The notes under the pieces: model-generated | Databases searched by the model: none | Told to the model about the DNA's origin: nothing | The model's input: only the letters and a program-made list of their open reading frames with translations | Shown: one piece after another, positions 11,698 to 22,040 of the stretch | How the letters are laid out: each line of letters begins with the position of its first letter | Position numbering within the stretch: position 1 is the first letter of the stretch | Position numbers and translations under genes: made by a program | Assembly (NCBI GenBank): GCA_018296165.2 | Contig: JACKQL020000221.1 | Coordinates: 1 to 41,340, forward strand | DNA: 41,340 nucleotides | Source of the DNA: Termitomyces sp. T153 | Taxonomy: Eukaryota > Basidiomycota > Agaricomycetes > Agaricales > Lyophyllaceae | Direction of reading: 5' to 3'

Positions 11698-12401
11698 CTA
11701 CCACTGAGCGAATGACGTCGTCAGCAAGTATTGGACCTGTTCATGCACCATGAGCACTCCCGCTTCCGCATTGAGGATGGACATACAATCGACTGAATCA
11801 AGAAACGACACATTCTCTTCAGCAATTTATAAGGAGGGTATCACTTTTACTTACCAATAGATCCAAGCTGCTTGTCGACCGCCAACTGAGATTCTTCCGC
11901 CAAAGCATCTGTGGCGACCATTCTGGATTGCCAACTGTATTGAAGTCCAAGTAACCTGGACCTTCTGTGATGGGAATCATACAAATTCCAATGATCGTGG
12001 CGTCTTCCAGGGAACATTGGCGCTGAATTAGAGAGTGGAGGCGACCAGAGATAACTGATGAAAAATTTGTTCGCTCATGATCGAGGCACGCGCGAAATGT
12101 TCCTATGGGCGATGGTCTAGGGCCATCACATTTATTGAAGGAACACATACTCTTGGCAATCGCTCAAACGTCATGTCAACCCGACTGATTGGGGTTTCGA
12201 GGGGAGCACCCTCTTTGAAAGTAGATAAATCGATATTCTTCTTGCAAAGGATGTTACCTTGCAAAACCTCTTGAGCGCATCACATAGTGATTTTGGTGAA
12301 CTCGGATTTCTCTTTTCTTTTTCAACCACCATGTTAGACTCCTCAGTTTTGGAACTGTGTGAAACGGATACGTTACCAGAACGGGAACACGTGGAATGCA
12401 T
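11698..12401 (-). CDS. Unrecognised multi-exon gene
   Basis: Several stretches on the minus strand look like exons. The C-terminal exon is 11792-11698 and ends FAQW before a TAG; before it a 56-nt intron (GTAAGT donor at 11854, TTCAG acceptor) joins an exon 11908-11855 (AEESQLAVDKQLGSI) in phase. The joined tail contains VDCMSILNAEAGVLMVHEQ. Further upstream, 12148-11940 holds a well-formed segment (SLEDATIIGICMIPITEGPG), and the 5' part probably begins at the ATG at 12401 with a Ser/Lys-rich start that runs into a GTAACA donor after LKRFCK. I could not fix the middle junctions, so the span is a best estimate. I do not recognise the family. It lies directly upstream of, and could overlap the promoter of, the region near 12.5 kb. 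Confidence 0.4.
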
Positions 12402-13549
12402 GCTTTACGGCGGCTATTACCCCATGTACCCCATGCATGATTGCACCAGAAACTCAAGAAGAAGTTTTTGTTCAGACCCACAGCAGGCGTTTGAATCGGA
12501 GTTCGTTCGGGCGGAAACAATGTACAGTAGCCGTTGTTGATTAATTGGATCGGGGCAAGTATGTATGGGGGTTGCCGGGGGCCAATTCGGGTATAGATAA
12601 GATCTTATCTCTTTCTCTCTGCTCTTCTTTCCCTTTGCCTCTTTGGACCGGGGGCCCCATTGCCATCTTAGAATATATATCTGCAGGCGTGGCTACGAGA
12701 CTTTGTCTGCGTTCGCAGGTAAGTTCACCTTAGCTTTCACATACAGTTGTGGCTCGCTACTCATTACGTCACGCGTTTCGATCTCGATTAGATTAGAATC
12801 TAATACTCTCGAACCCTCCAAGAGCCCCTGAAGGTAGATTTACCCGATCAAGTCCACAACCAGCCTCTCCTCCACAACCTACCATGTCCTGGTCCCCACA
12901 CCTCTTGCCCGCGGTGTACAGCTCCAACTCCCGGCGGAGTGTTCATTCCACCGATCGCTGGCGCAGGACATAACAATATGTACTGATACCTATTGGTCCC
13001 CTATCCCTTCGTATCCGTTTCCCTGACGTCGACGCGGCAGTAACCAAGGCTATCATCATGCACGAGTTCAAGGGCGCAGACCTCCACAAACCCCCCCCAG
13101 AGGACTTGATCCCAACTCTACATGAAGCACAATTTCAGATGTGGAACAGCCTCTACAGCAGTAGCGCTACTCGGATTACAAATATAGCTCCTAGGGTGGT
13201 GCAGCAACTGGTAAGCAGTGACCGTATTCCACAAACAAGAACAAATGTTTGAGACCATATGAGAGCAGAAAGTCTTAGAATAACTTAGACCTTTCCTCCT
13301 TGTTTTCTTTTCATTTTTCTCTGCAAAACCAAGCAAAACCTCAATCTGATTCTCGATTTCAGAATGTGGTGAGGACTTCACTTTATCGTATCTGGTACCT
13401 ATTTTAAGCAGCTTGCAGAGCAGACCTCTCTCCTCGCCCGATAAACCTCCACATATACATTTTTCACCTCGATTTCTTAACTGAGCATACTCAGTAAGGG
13501 ACAAACATTCTAAGTCTGGTGGAGATTCATGCGTTTTCATGACATTTTG
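12402..13549. other. Intergenic region with two unexplained short open frames
   Basis: Two ATG-initiated frames stand out. One on the minus strand, 13540-13118 (140 codons), is Lys/Glu/Cys-rich in its first two thirds (ECLSLTEYAQLRNRGEKCIC). One on the plus strand, 13058-13252 (64 codons), starts MHEFKGADLHKPPPEDLIPT. They overlap each other, so at most one is real, and I recognise neither. The rest shows pyrimidine-rich tracts around 12605-12650 and nothing coding. Confidence 0.3.
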
Positions 13550-14824
13550 GAAATGCAGGGATGGAGGTCGTGTATGTTCATCAATCTGTTCTCAAAAGAG
13601 AATGATCACTGATCTAGATATTGCACTAGCCATGGAAGATATGCATGTTGCCGTGTTGTCTAGATGACGGAAAGGAGGTGTCGAACACGTTTTTTGCCAT
13701 CTATGATGGTCAAAATGGTGTGTCCTGACATGGTCGCAGCCTCCCTTCTTGTTGGGGCTTAAGGCTCAACTAGGATCACACGTTGCTCAGTATACTGAAG
13801 AAAATGTTCATAAGCATTTGGTCGAGGAAGAGAGCTATAAGCACGGCCGGTATGAGCTCACAATGAAACGAGCTTTGCTGCGCACAGACAAGGATCTATT
13901 TCCACTAGCAAGTGCGATATTGAGTATGAACTTCTGATGACTCTTTTTTCGATTCCTGGCAGAGTCTGCCCAACGTTGTCAACTCACTGGTCGTACTGCC
14001 ATAGCGGGCGTTAGTGACCACCAATGGAAAGATCTATGTTGTATGTCTCTTATTTCATTACCTCGATATCGAGCTCAACAACATATCCATAGGCGAATGC
14101 CGGTGATTCCAGATCAGTCATCGGTGTGAGCGGCAAAGTCAAATCATTGAGTTACGACCACAAAACTAACCTATTTCAGTGTGAGCAAATTCTTCCAATC
14201 CTAAACAGCTTTTCCTGAACATAGAACATGGTCAGCTGAGCGAGCGCGTATATATGCAGCAGGAGGTTATCTTGAGGACGGTCGTGTGAATGGTCAGTTT
14301 TTATCTATGTATTGGCGTTTCTATCTGATAAAATTCAGGCAATCTGTTACTCTCGAGGGCGATTGGCGATTTCATTTATAAAAAGAACTCCGGTCTAGAC
14401 GCGGAAGAGCAGATTATCACTGCGAATCTTGATGTCATTGTCCATGAGATCTCGGAAGAGGATGAATTCTTCGTCATTGCCTGTGATGGTGCGTTTGACT
14501 TTTTTTTACCTGTCATATATAATGATCCTTCTAGGCATTTGGGATTGTCTAAGCTCTCGGGAAGTCATCGATTTTGTACGGCATGAAGCTTCGCTGGGCA
14601 AGGAACTTGCGGAAATCTCTGAAAACATCTGTGACTGTCGTTTTGCTCCTGAGGCCAGATAGGGAGCTGGCGCTATGGGTTGTGATAACACGACCATTGT
14701 GATCATTGCATTTCTTCATGGTCGCTCTAAAGAGGGCTGGTATCATTGGGTCGTGGACAGTGTGAAAAACAATCATGAGTACCCAACTCCTCCATTCTTC
14801 AATTATCGTCAAATGTATTGGTAA
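13550..14824 (+). pseudogene. Decayed PP2C-type Ser/Thr protein phosphatase gene
   Basis: Spread over several frames, the plus strand shows the landmarks of a metal-dependent PP2C phosphatase in order: MQGWR near 13553, MEDMHVAVLS near 13632, FFAIYDGQNG near 13700 (normally DGHGG), ANAGDSRSVIGVSGKVKSL near 14095, AAGGYLEDGRVN then GNLLLSRAIGDF near 14255-14370, EEDEFFVIACDG near 14457-14488, and after an intact 46-nt intron (14489-14534) IWDCLSSREVIDFV, then GCDNTTIVIIAFLHGR near 14680. The order and the retained introns match a Ptc2/Ptc3-like enzyme. Breaks are visible: frameshifts in the MED/YDG region, a TGA just after DGQNGVS, a frame change before NGK near 14020, and a TAG at 14660-14662 inside the C-terminal part of the fold. 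The metal-binding DGHGG is altered. It is therefore a pseudogene of moderate age; a functional copy presumably exists elsewhere. Confidence 0.88.
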
Positions 14825-16089
14825 ATGTTTATATCAATGTTTCTAGAGTCACTTCAGTGTCACGTGGATGCATCCAGTCCAGATATCTCATCAGAGGTGG
14901 TTGTTTCAGGTGTTGAGTGCTTTCAAACTTGCTCGAGAAACATAATCATTAAGAAGAATCTAATTATGTACATGATAGACACGATGACCAGGCTCAAATG
15001 TTTCAGTGTGGATATTGGTCGCTATCTGAGATTGTAAAACCGGTCGGTTTAATTCTTGTGAGTTCGGAGCAACTCAGGTGTTGCAGCTAAGGTGTCCCGA
15101 TGCCAACCCCAGGAAAAGGAAGGGAGTAATATCCTCAGGAATGGAAGGAAATGAAGGCACCGAAGGAGTTTTGAATTTCCTTATCATATAACCCAGTTCT
15201 GACCCATTGTGATCATTGTTACTAGTTCACTTCCTGCCTCTCACTTCAACATGATGCCAATCTTACATATCTTACTACACTTCATTGTTGTTCGTTACTT
15301 TGTTTTGTGTCGGCTGTCCGCTAATCTCAAAAAAGTGATTCAAATGAAGTCGCTCTGAAGTTCTCCGCCGACTCGAAATCTGCGATCGTCAGACGTTGAT
15401 CTTAATGTATGGTCGAATGGAAAAACAGAGCGCCGTGTCCAATCATTGAAATGCCTTATGGTACGACTTGTGACGTAGTATGTCCCAGTCGTAGAGCGCT
15501 GTCTTGGTTTGCATTACTGATCGATGATTCCATAAATGCAGAAGGTGCTGAGCAACCCTGCCAATTACTAATTTTGGCTGTACAAGCACATACCGATCAA
15601 AAGATTTACCGAAAAACATTCGTGAGCCTGTCTGTCCTTGAGTATTATGCGCTTCGTTGTCATCCTTGTCAACTTCTTGCTCATCCCTGAAACAGATAAT
15701 CTAAACCGTCACGGCTGACCCCATCTCGGCATTTGTCCGCCCTTCATTGGCAGATGCAGAACGTATCAGAAAAGATGATCACGCCAGGAATTTTTGTCAA
15801 GCAAATGTGCTTTCCCACCCATACTTCGAGGAAAATAGAGGAGAAAGAGTGAACATTCAAGGAGAATGGAGCTTTGACTGGACAGTAAGGGTTCTGTTCC
15901 CAGGCTGTACGAATGTTTTCTGTTAGTTATCAACACGAAGCCGTGTTTATCCAACAAGAAGACTTACCTTAGCTCATGTGGCTCAAAATGGCTGTGGTCG
16001 TTGACTCGTGACTCATTCTGACTCCATGACGACCACAGTGATCACGTGCAGAACGCCACAACTCAGCCAAGGTTCAATGGCCTTCATTT
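14825..16089. other. Intergenic region, no supported gene
   Basis: The only ATG-led frame of note is 15409-15690 on the plus strand (93 codons, MVEWKNRAPCPIIEMPYG), which has no domain that I recognise. It might be a relic exon. The remainder is AT-rich without coding character and includes the upstream region of the HMG-box gene. Confidence 0.35.
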
Positions 16090-17235
16090 ATGATTTCTCC
16101 GTTGACCACAACGAACGCACCCCTTCGACTCATTCCAAACTTCTTCGCTCATCACATGGCTCCCACACCCCGTATGCCCGATGTCGCTCATGTTCCCCGG
16201 CCTCAAAACCCGTTTATCCTGTATCGCTCGTGGCTCAAAACTATCGGGGCTGTACCTACTGCTGCTGACATCAAAAAATACCGTACAGTATCCAAGTGGG
16301 CCGGCGAGAAGTGGAATGCAGAGGATAAACAAACAAAACTGATATTCTACGATCGTGCAAAGGAGGAGAAAAGACAGCATGCCTTGAAGTATCCCAACTA
16401 CGTTTATCAGCCTCGACGCAATATCAGGAGAAAGGGAAAAGGGAAGGAGCAACTGATAGGAACGTTTAAGCTGAATACGAAAGGAAATCGGGTCAAGAAG
16501 GAGAAGAGAAATAATATGCCTGCACTCGCCACACTCCCTGTTCCTGTAGTGCTACCCTCTATTTTCGAGCCACCTATCTGTGAGGACAACATAATGTTAC
16601 CAGCTACCCCTTTCGTTCACGCGATGGCCAAACCTCCTGAGTTTAAGCATGTCACGGACAGATCATCGGACGTCCAAGGAACATATCTGATCAGTCTCTC
16701 TCAGTATCCCAGTAGTGCAACAGCCCATCCAATCGCCTACACAGAGCTTGATGGGCAGGTAGTACAAGATCCCTCCCTTTCACTCACTCGCACTGGATGG
16801 CTTTACCCATCTTGTTTCTCCCTAGCTAGCGATAACCTCCAAAAGCAGAACGACAACAACTCAATGCTGGCGTCCGCACTCGATGACGTAGTCAATTTGA
16901 CTGGTGGTCACTTCGATGTTGAAGGAGCTGGGGTTGACCTTTCAACTTCGTTTAATGGTGAGATCTCATATCCACGGGGAATATCCAACGAAGCAACTGA
17001 AAAGAATGTCTATGGAGACTTTATGGGAGCGTCTGGGTCCAACAACGTCGAGTACAGCGTGACATACCCGCTCCCTGTGTATGACTGGAACGGCGAATAT
17101 AACTGGAACGGCGAATATAACTGGAACGGCAAATATGACTGGAACGGCAAAGAAGCTGCAGACATCTCCGGTGTACCCACTGCGTGTTTCAATCGCTTCA
17201 ACAAAATTCCATTTGATGGTCTTCCTTTTACCTAG
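16090..17235 (+). CDS. HMG-box DNA-binding protein (putative transcription regulator)
   Basis: A single uninterrupted frame of 381 codons. Residues about 34-108 form a fungal MATA-type HMG box: it opens with HVPRPQNPFILYRSWL, continues with TVSKWAGEKWNAEDKQTKLI, and closes with HALKYPNYVYQPRR followed by a basic tail (RRKGKGKE). Such proteins bend DNA in the nucleus and in basidiomycetes act in mating and development, but which process this one serves cannot be read from sequence. The rest is low-complexity, Ser/Pro/Asn-rich and probably disordered, with a four-fold 6-residue repeat near the C-terminus (described separately). Translation could also begin at Met23 (MAPTPRMP), since the first 22 residues add nothing recognisable. 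The gene has no intron, which is unusual beside its neighbours. Confidence 0.85.
   Translation: MISPLTTTNAPLRLIPNFFAHHMAPTPRMPDVAHVPRPQNPFILYRSWLKTIGAVPTAADIKKYRTVSKWAGEKWNAEDKQTKLIFYDRAKEEKRQHALKYPNYVYQPRRNIRRKGKGKEQLIGTFKLNTKGNRVKKEKRNNMPALATLPVPVVLPSIFEPPICEDNIMLPATPFVHAMAKPPEFKHVTDRSSDVQGTYLISLSQYPSSATAHPIAYTELDGQVVQDPSLSLTRTGWLYPSCFSLASDNLQKQNDNNSMLASALDDVVNLTGGHFDVEGAGVDLSTSFNGEISYPRGISNEATEKNVYGDFMGASGSNNVEYSVTYPLPVYDWNGEYNWNGEYNWNGKYDWNGKEAADISGVPTACFNRFNKIPFDGLPFT
17080..17151 (+). repeat. 18-bp coding repeat, four copies
   Basis: Four head-to-tail 18-bp units run from 17080 to 17151 inside the HMG-box gene. Each encodes YDWNGE, YNWNGE, YNWNGK or YDWNGK, so only two codons vary. The very low divergence suggests recent slippage or unequal exchange, and copy number may vary between strains. 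Confidence 0.95.
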
Positions 17236-18086
17236 CTGTGATGGATGATGGATGATCACTTACATGTTCCGTCCTTTTTTGTACCATCATGCATCCCTTC
17301 CTCATCTTGTCTCTTGTATTTATTGAATACAATGTCATCCGCCTTTTGACGTCGTCTGTTGGTCTCCTTTGGATGTGTCCTTCTTTTCTCTGAGCTTCTC
17401 CGCCTGGGAGGGGAGGATCGAGGACTTGTGAACATTGTAGACTGTCGTACCCACCCAATCCCGACGTATTCCTTCAAGTATAGTACCTTATTGTGCCTCT
17501 CTGTGGGCCCACCATATCGCATGGAACGAAGGTTATTGCAGCTCTCAACCAAGTGATATGTATATAACCCTGTATCTCCCTGTCGCTATGCAAAAATGTT
17601 GAGAACATTCCTTTATCTCTTTGAGAATAGGGACGAGCGTTTGCTCATCTCGGATCCTGATTCAATCAAATTGGTTTTCGATGTGCAGCGTTAGTTGGCC
17701 GGGAGAGCGCAGCGGAAGTCTCAAAACCATATCGAAACTAGGTGTGGTTTTCGCGTGGCTCGAATAGCTAGGTAGCTCAGATCTAATTCAAATCCACTTC
17801 AGACTCCTCCCCAAATCCGGGTGAAATCCTACTGTGAGCCTTCTGACTGGACCCTACTAGTATGCTAGGCATGTGCATCTTGGATCACTAGAGGTATGAC
17901 TGTAAGGATGATTAAATACGTACATAGATACCGTGCCCGCGCGGCAAACTGGCAGTCGCAATTGGGGACCACATCAACGTATAACAGAACTCCTCCAAAA
18001 TATGTGCGCAAACACAATGGTAAAGAAGTTGATAAATGGTATCGTTCAAGTCAATCAAAGATATGTCTATCGAAAATATACCAGCA
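17236..18086. other. Convergent intergenic region, no supported gene
   Basis: This lies between the 3' ends of the HMG-box gene (plus) and the dehydrogenase gene (minus). The open frames here have no domain, and the long plus-strand frame from 17896 to 18525 is largely a shadow of the dehydrogenase exons. I see no RNA gene. Confidence 0.5.
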
Positions 18087-19313
18087 TCAATCAAGATTGA
18101 CGCCACATGTGACATCTTTCCACTCGTCGAGGGCTTCTAAAACTTTGTTGCACTTGTTTCTCACGTCTCGTCCTGCATCTTCACCTAATATCAGTAGATT
18201 GGGCCATGGCCGGCCTTTCGCGATGCCTTCCCCTCTCACAATGTCTACAACTGCTTCCATAGCCTTAGCCGGGTCCCCTTGGCCAGTTTGTGTGAGAGCC
18301 TTGAATTTGGTCGCGCTATCTTCTCGAACGAGGGTGTTGGCAGCAATTGGGTTGCTCATGTTGTATTCCTGGTTATATATTCCTTCAGTGCGGAAGGAGC
18401 CAGGGGCGACCAATAAAACACGGATATTGAATGGAGCAACCTCCGTTGCAAGTGTTTCGGTCAATGCTGTCAAATGCGATGATTATACTTCATGCATTTT
18501 CCAAGATATGCTCTACTTACAATGAACAGCCGCCTTCGAAGCTGAATAATGACCTGGGGTGCAAATAAATCTTTTTCCCGCTAGATTTCCGGGGAAGGTC
18601 CTTACCAATACCCTGAACGACGCCAAGAGCCTTTTCAGAGCAAGATAGTGTAACGAGGAATTCAGGCTTACGGCAATTTCAGTTCTCCATGCCGATCGGC
18701 TTCCTATTACGACTGTAACGGCCTGCTTACTGGAACGCAGATGAGGGAGTACTGCGGTGGTCATGTCTAATACCCCGAACACATTGGTAGCAAATTGTCT
18801 CCGAAGATGCGCGGTACTTGTGGATCGTGAAATCAAGGAAGGGCTGACTACCACCGTGGAGTAAACTCACCCTCCTTCCTCTAAAAGGGCTGGTAGTCCG
18901 ATACCTGATCAGATGTGTCAAAATATCTATTACTTGTATTCGCAACGGGCGAAGCTCATCGGCGTTATTCACTAAAACATCTATCTGTCCCCAGATTGCA
19001 GCCGCTTCACTAGCTTTAGCTTTCAGCGTAGTTTCACCTTCCGTGACATCCAATTGTAATGTATGAAGATTGTTGCGCAGTACGGGATCAATATTTGCAA
19101 CTAGTAGATTTTGGAGCTTATCAAGTGACTTTGCCGTCGCAATCACACGGTCTCCCCGTTTGAGCGCCGATCGAGCAAGACGAAGGCCAAAACCAGATGA
19201 GGCTCCTGTCGATGTTAAAGCAAGATGTGAATGATGCACGCGTTCATTATTGATCATGAGCGGATTTCCAAGGCTAAGGACATACCTGTAATTAACCAGA
19301 CTCTGGAAAACAT
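18087..19313 (-). CDS. Short-chain dehydrogenase/reductase (SDR), seven exons
   Basis: A classical NAD(P)-dependent oxidoreductase with a Rossmann fold. Exons: 19313-19286, 19205-18960, 18904-18871, 18816-18672, 18612-18606, 18553-18521 and 18466-18087; all phases fit and give 290 residues. The first junction builds RVWLITGASSGFGL, the TGxxxGxG cofactor motif; then DVTE near residue 67, the VLVNNAG motif, LRRQFATNVFGVLD, the catalytic Ser region VVIGSRSAWR, and the catalytic YSASKAAVH (YxxxK). After this comes VAPGSFRTEG, the usual substrate-loop start. Two oddities: the intron 18959-18905 starts with AT instead of GT, and exon 5 is only 7 nt long. Without removing the AT intron the frame is lost. 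Substrate is unknown; this subgroup is common in fungal secondary and lipid metabolism. If the AT donor is not used, the gene is dead. Confidence 0.85.
18606..18612 (-). other. 7-nt microexon of the SDR gene
   Basis: The minus-strand sequence GGTATTG is flanked by a CAG acceptor on one side and a GTAAGG donor on the other. Its neighbours are introns of 59 nt (18671-18613) and 52 nt (18605-18554). Skipping it would join exons of incompatible phase; including it gives IAGIGHYSASK, the expected spacing between the catalytic Ser region and the YxxxK motif. Confidence 0.75.
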
Positions 19314-20130
19314 ATACGATTCTGAGGTTAGCGCTGAGAGAAGAAACAGAGACAATTGATAGATTACACTATTACTCCTAAGCACACTTTATATATGGTG
19401 ACTCGCGGAAAGAACATTACGCTTGTCAACATCTGACATTCATTCACGATGGAAGGTTGCTGAAGCAGATCGAAGTCGTTCAGAACCTCGGATAGACATA
19501 TGTATTTGATGATACAGTGCAGATCCCGCAGACCGGGGGAAAATACGAATACGGACACGTGTTTTGATTGGAGCAAATTGTAAATCATCCTTGCTAAAAA
19601 GTCTGAGTGTGATATAAGTGCGGAATGTGGATTTTCTGCGGCGCCGGTTTACTGGCAGACGGCGCCGCGTCAATTGTCGTCTCACTTCAACTTCAAGCAT
19701 CCGAAACTTTCCATTCCCCGCTACTCTATAGTGGGTTTTAGTTTGACGAACATGGCCTCCAGATAATTGCAGTACATCACGTGTAAACTTACTTTCCTTT
19801 CTTTACGCGTCGTTCCCACATAATGCTTAGTCGTAACCTGCCCTGCCCGCCTGCACTCGCAGGCATTTGCCGCGCCCCACCCTATCCTCCAGAGCCCCGC
19901 CTTGCAGTACCCTCTCAGGGTCTTACCAGGGGAGTACTGCGTAAAACGGTGCTAGGACGCACCGGCCCGCTCTTTCTCCGCGTACGCGGGGGGGCGTGGA
20001 ACCCAGTAGCTCTTGTAGTAGTAACCATCCTGTCGGTAGTACCGTGCAAAGTGAGCGCAAAGCGCTCAGTGCACGTAAAATGGATTAAAAAAAAACCTGC
20101 CCTGGGCCGCAAAGCCCGCTAGTCATAAGT
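19314..20130. other. Intergenic region with a short GC-rich block
   Basis: Nothing coding is supported. A minus-strand frame at 19700-19440 (86 codons) starts with ATG but is Arg-rich without a domain. From about 19830 to 20115 the sequence is markedly GC-rich with CGCG words, unlike both sides, and then drops sharply into the AT-richer transposon debris beyond 20130. Confidence 0.4.
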
Positions 20131-21084
20131 CATTCAACAGAGAATCCTATCATCAGTGATATATCTACATTCAATCTTATGCCTGCTATGATGGTAGTGG
20201 GTTTTGATCGTGAGGGCCTTAAAATTTGAACAGACCCTGGCAGAGTGATATAAAATGTACCTCCTGTTACATCCTAACCACAATATATTGGGATTTCTGA
20301 TTTACCAGATGGCCTGATATATTACTGGAGGAAGAGGGCAGCAGTGTTAGCAGGGTCTAACAGAAAGAACTCATCTCAGAATTTACACTCAGACTCTTCC
20401 CAACTTGCAAACTTCACTACATTTCCTGTCCTCCAAAGCAATAGCAGCACATATGTTGAGGCCTGGCCCAACTTCATGTAGGACAGGACATGGGAAATCT
20501 TCATTGCCTCAGAGACAAAGGCTTCACCACTCAGCTGAATGTAGGTGACACATGACTGTAGGATTGGGGAGTGCAGGATGGGGATAGGGGGCTGAGATGT
20601 CAAGGCAAGCTGTGAGAAGTGTTTCTCCAGCTGCTAGAGATGTAGGGACAGTGGGAAGAAGGAATCAGAAGGATTTCAAGAGCACCAGAAGTGAATGGGA
20701 GATGGTTTCAGTGGTTTGTGTAGTCAGGCAAAAGGGCTCCCAGACTGATTCTAGAGACTTGTTCTGCTTGTAAGGGCAACCTCTGGAGGTTGTGGCTCAG
20801 TCACACAACTGGAAGAGGGATCAAAGTGTATTCAGAGTCTATAGAAGGTTCTAGGTTGCTAACTACTCACCTAGCATGTGGTAGGAGTATGGCATGGTTC
20901 AGTGGAGAGAAAGACCAGCAATAAGGAAAACAGTTGAGAGAGCTAGTCCCCTGACAAGCTAGGACCTTGCCTGTACATGGCTCCAAACCTGTCTTTGATG
21001 CATTGCAAATGGGCCATAGTGAATCCTCTTTACAATGATCAATTGGGCATATTATTGGTGTTTTGCACATATCCATTTGATCAT

Positions 21085-21154
21085 ATTGAAGCACCACTAC
21101 TATATAGCATGCCAATGGAATTGAAGCACCACTAGTATATAGCATGCCAATGGA
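21085..21154 (+). repeat. 35-bp tandem duplication
   Basis: Two adjacent 35-bp units (21085-21119 and 21120-21154) begin ATTGAAGCACCACTA and differ at a single base (C versus G at position 16). It lies in the old transposon block; the near identity suggests it is much younger than the surrounding debris. Confidence 0.9.
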
Positions 21155-21568
21155 ATTGTTAGGTCCCAGCTGACCTGGGAGCTCTCTCACTATAGAGCAA
21201 ACAACCCACTAGTCAGAGAACTGCAATGACTAAGAGAATTTATGGAGGATCAGAGTTTGATGGGAGTTGAACAGACAATCTGGGATTCCAGAGTGGGCAA
21301 GGTTACTAAATTTAGAGACAAGGGGGATTGAAGGACTTGGGAACCAAGCTAGAGTTTGATGGGAGCAAGGAGTGACAATCAAGTTATATTTTGGAGTAGG
21401 GTAGGTTATGGAATAGATTGGGGAAGAAGTGCCAGGAAATGGATAAGTTTGGGAGATGGATAATGCTGGAGAACTGGAGGCCAAGAAACATATGGAGATT
21501 GTAGGTAATAAAGGGTCAGAGTCCCCAGGCCCACATACCACCCAGTTCATCAGTACTGCCCCCTTTAC

Positions 21569-21883
21569 ATGGATGATCTGGGATGGGGAAAAGACTTAGC
21601 AATTACACATCTCTCCAGTGGAGCTGGCACAGGGGCCCTGGAGCTACAAAACCCTGCCACACCTGCAGAGAAGTCAGAAGAACAGATCCTTCAAGAAGTC
21701 ATTCCCACAGAACACCACAAGTTCACCAACATATTCTCTGAGGGCAGTACAAGAGAACTCTCTCCCCACCAACCCTATGACCATAGAATCAATCTGGACA
21801 GTACCCTCTCATTGCTGCTAGCATGCACACTTGGGCATGCACAATATGAACTTTGCCCAATTGACTTTAGTAGGACCTATTGA
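21569..21883 (+). pseudogene. Gypsy pol fragment (protease-RT linker)
   Basis: The frame contains EEQILQEVIPTEHHKFTNIF then SEGSTRELSPHQPYDHRINL. This matches the linker before reverse transcriptase in element B of this window (EEQILSEVVPPEYHKFADVF) and in chromoviruses generally. The match stops after DHRINLD; the RT core is missing. It shows that this block derives from an older relative of the elements to the right. Confidence 0.8.
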
Positions 21884-22021
21884 TCTTACCTCATATTCAA
21901 TAATGTAGGGACCATTTACTGGCCCCAGTGCTGTCTTTTGGGTGAGATGCTGTATCCCACCCCCTTTCTCTTGTTTTTTTTTTACCTTTGGCCCACCCAT
22001 ATGTGAGCTCTCGATAGCCTT

Positions 22022-22040
22022 GAAGGGGGGTATGTAACAG
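22022..22040 (+). promoter_or_regulatory. Possible polypurine tract and 3' LTR start of the old gypsy remnant
   Basis: GAAGGGGGG is followed two bases later by TGTAACAG. This is the order expected at the junction of an internal region and a 3' LTR, on the same strand as the pol fragment at 21569-21883. I could not find the matching 5' LTR or the end of this LTR. Confidence 0.4.

Noticed and set aside
17896..18525. Plus-strand open frame of 209 codons
   Set aside because: Most of it is the reverse of the last dehydrogenase exons, and it has no domain of its own.
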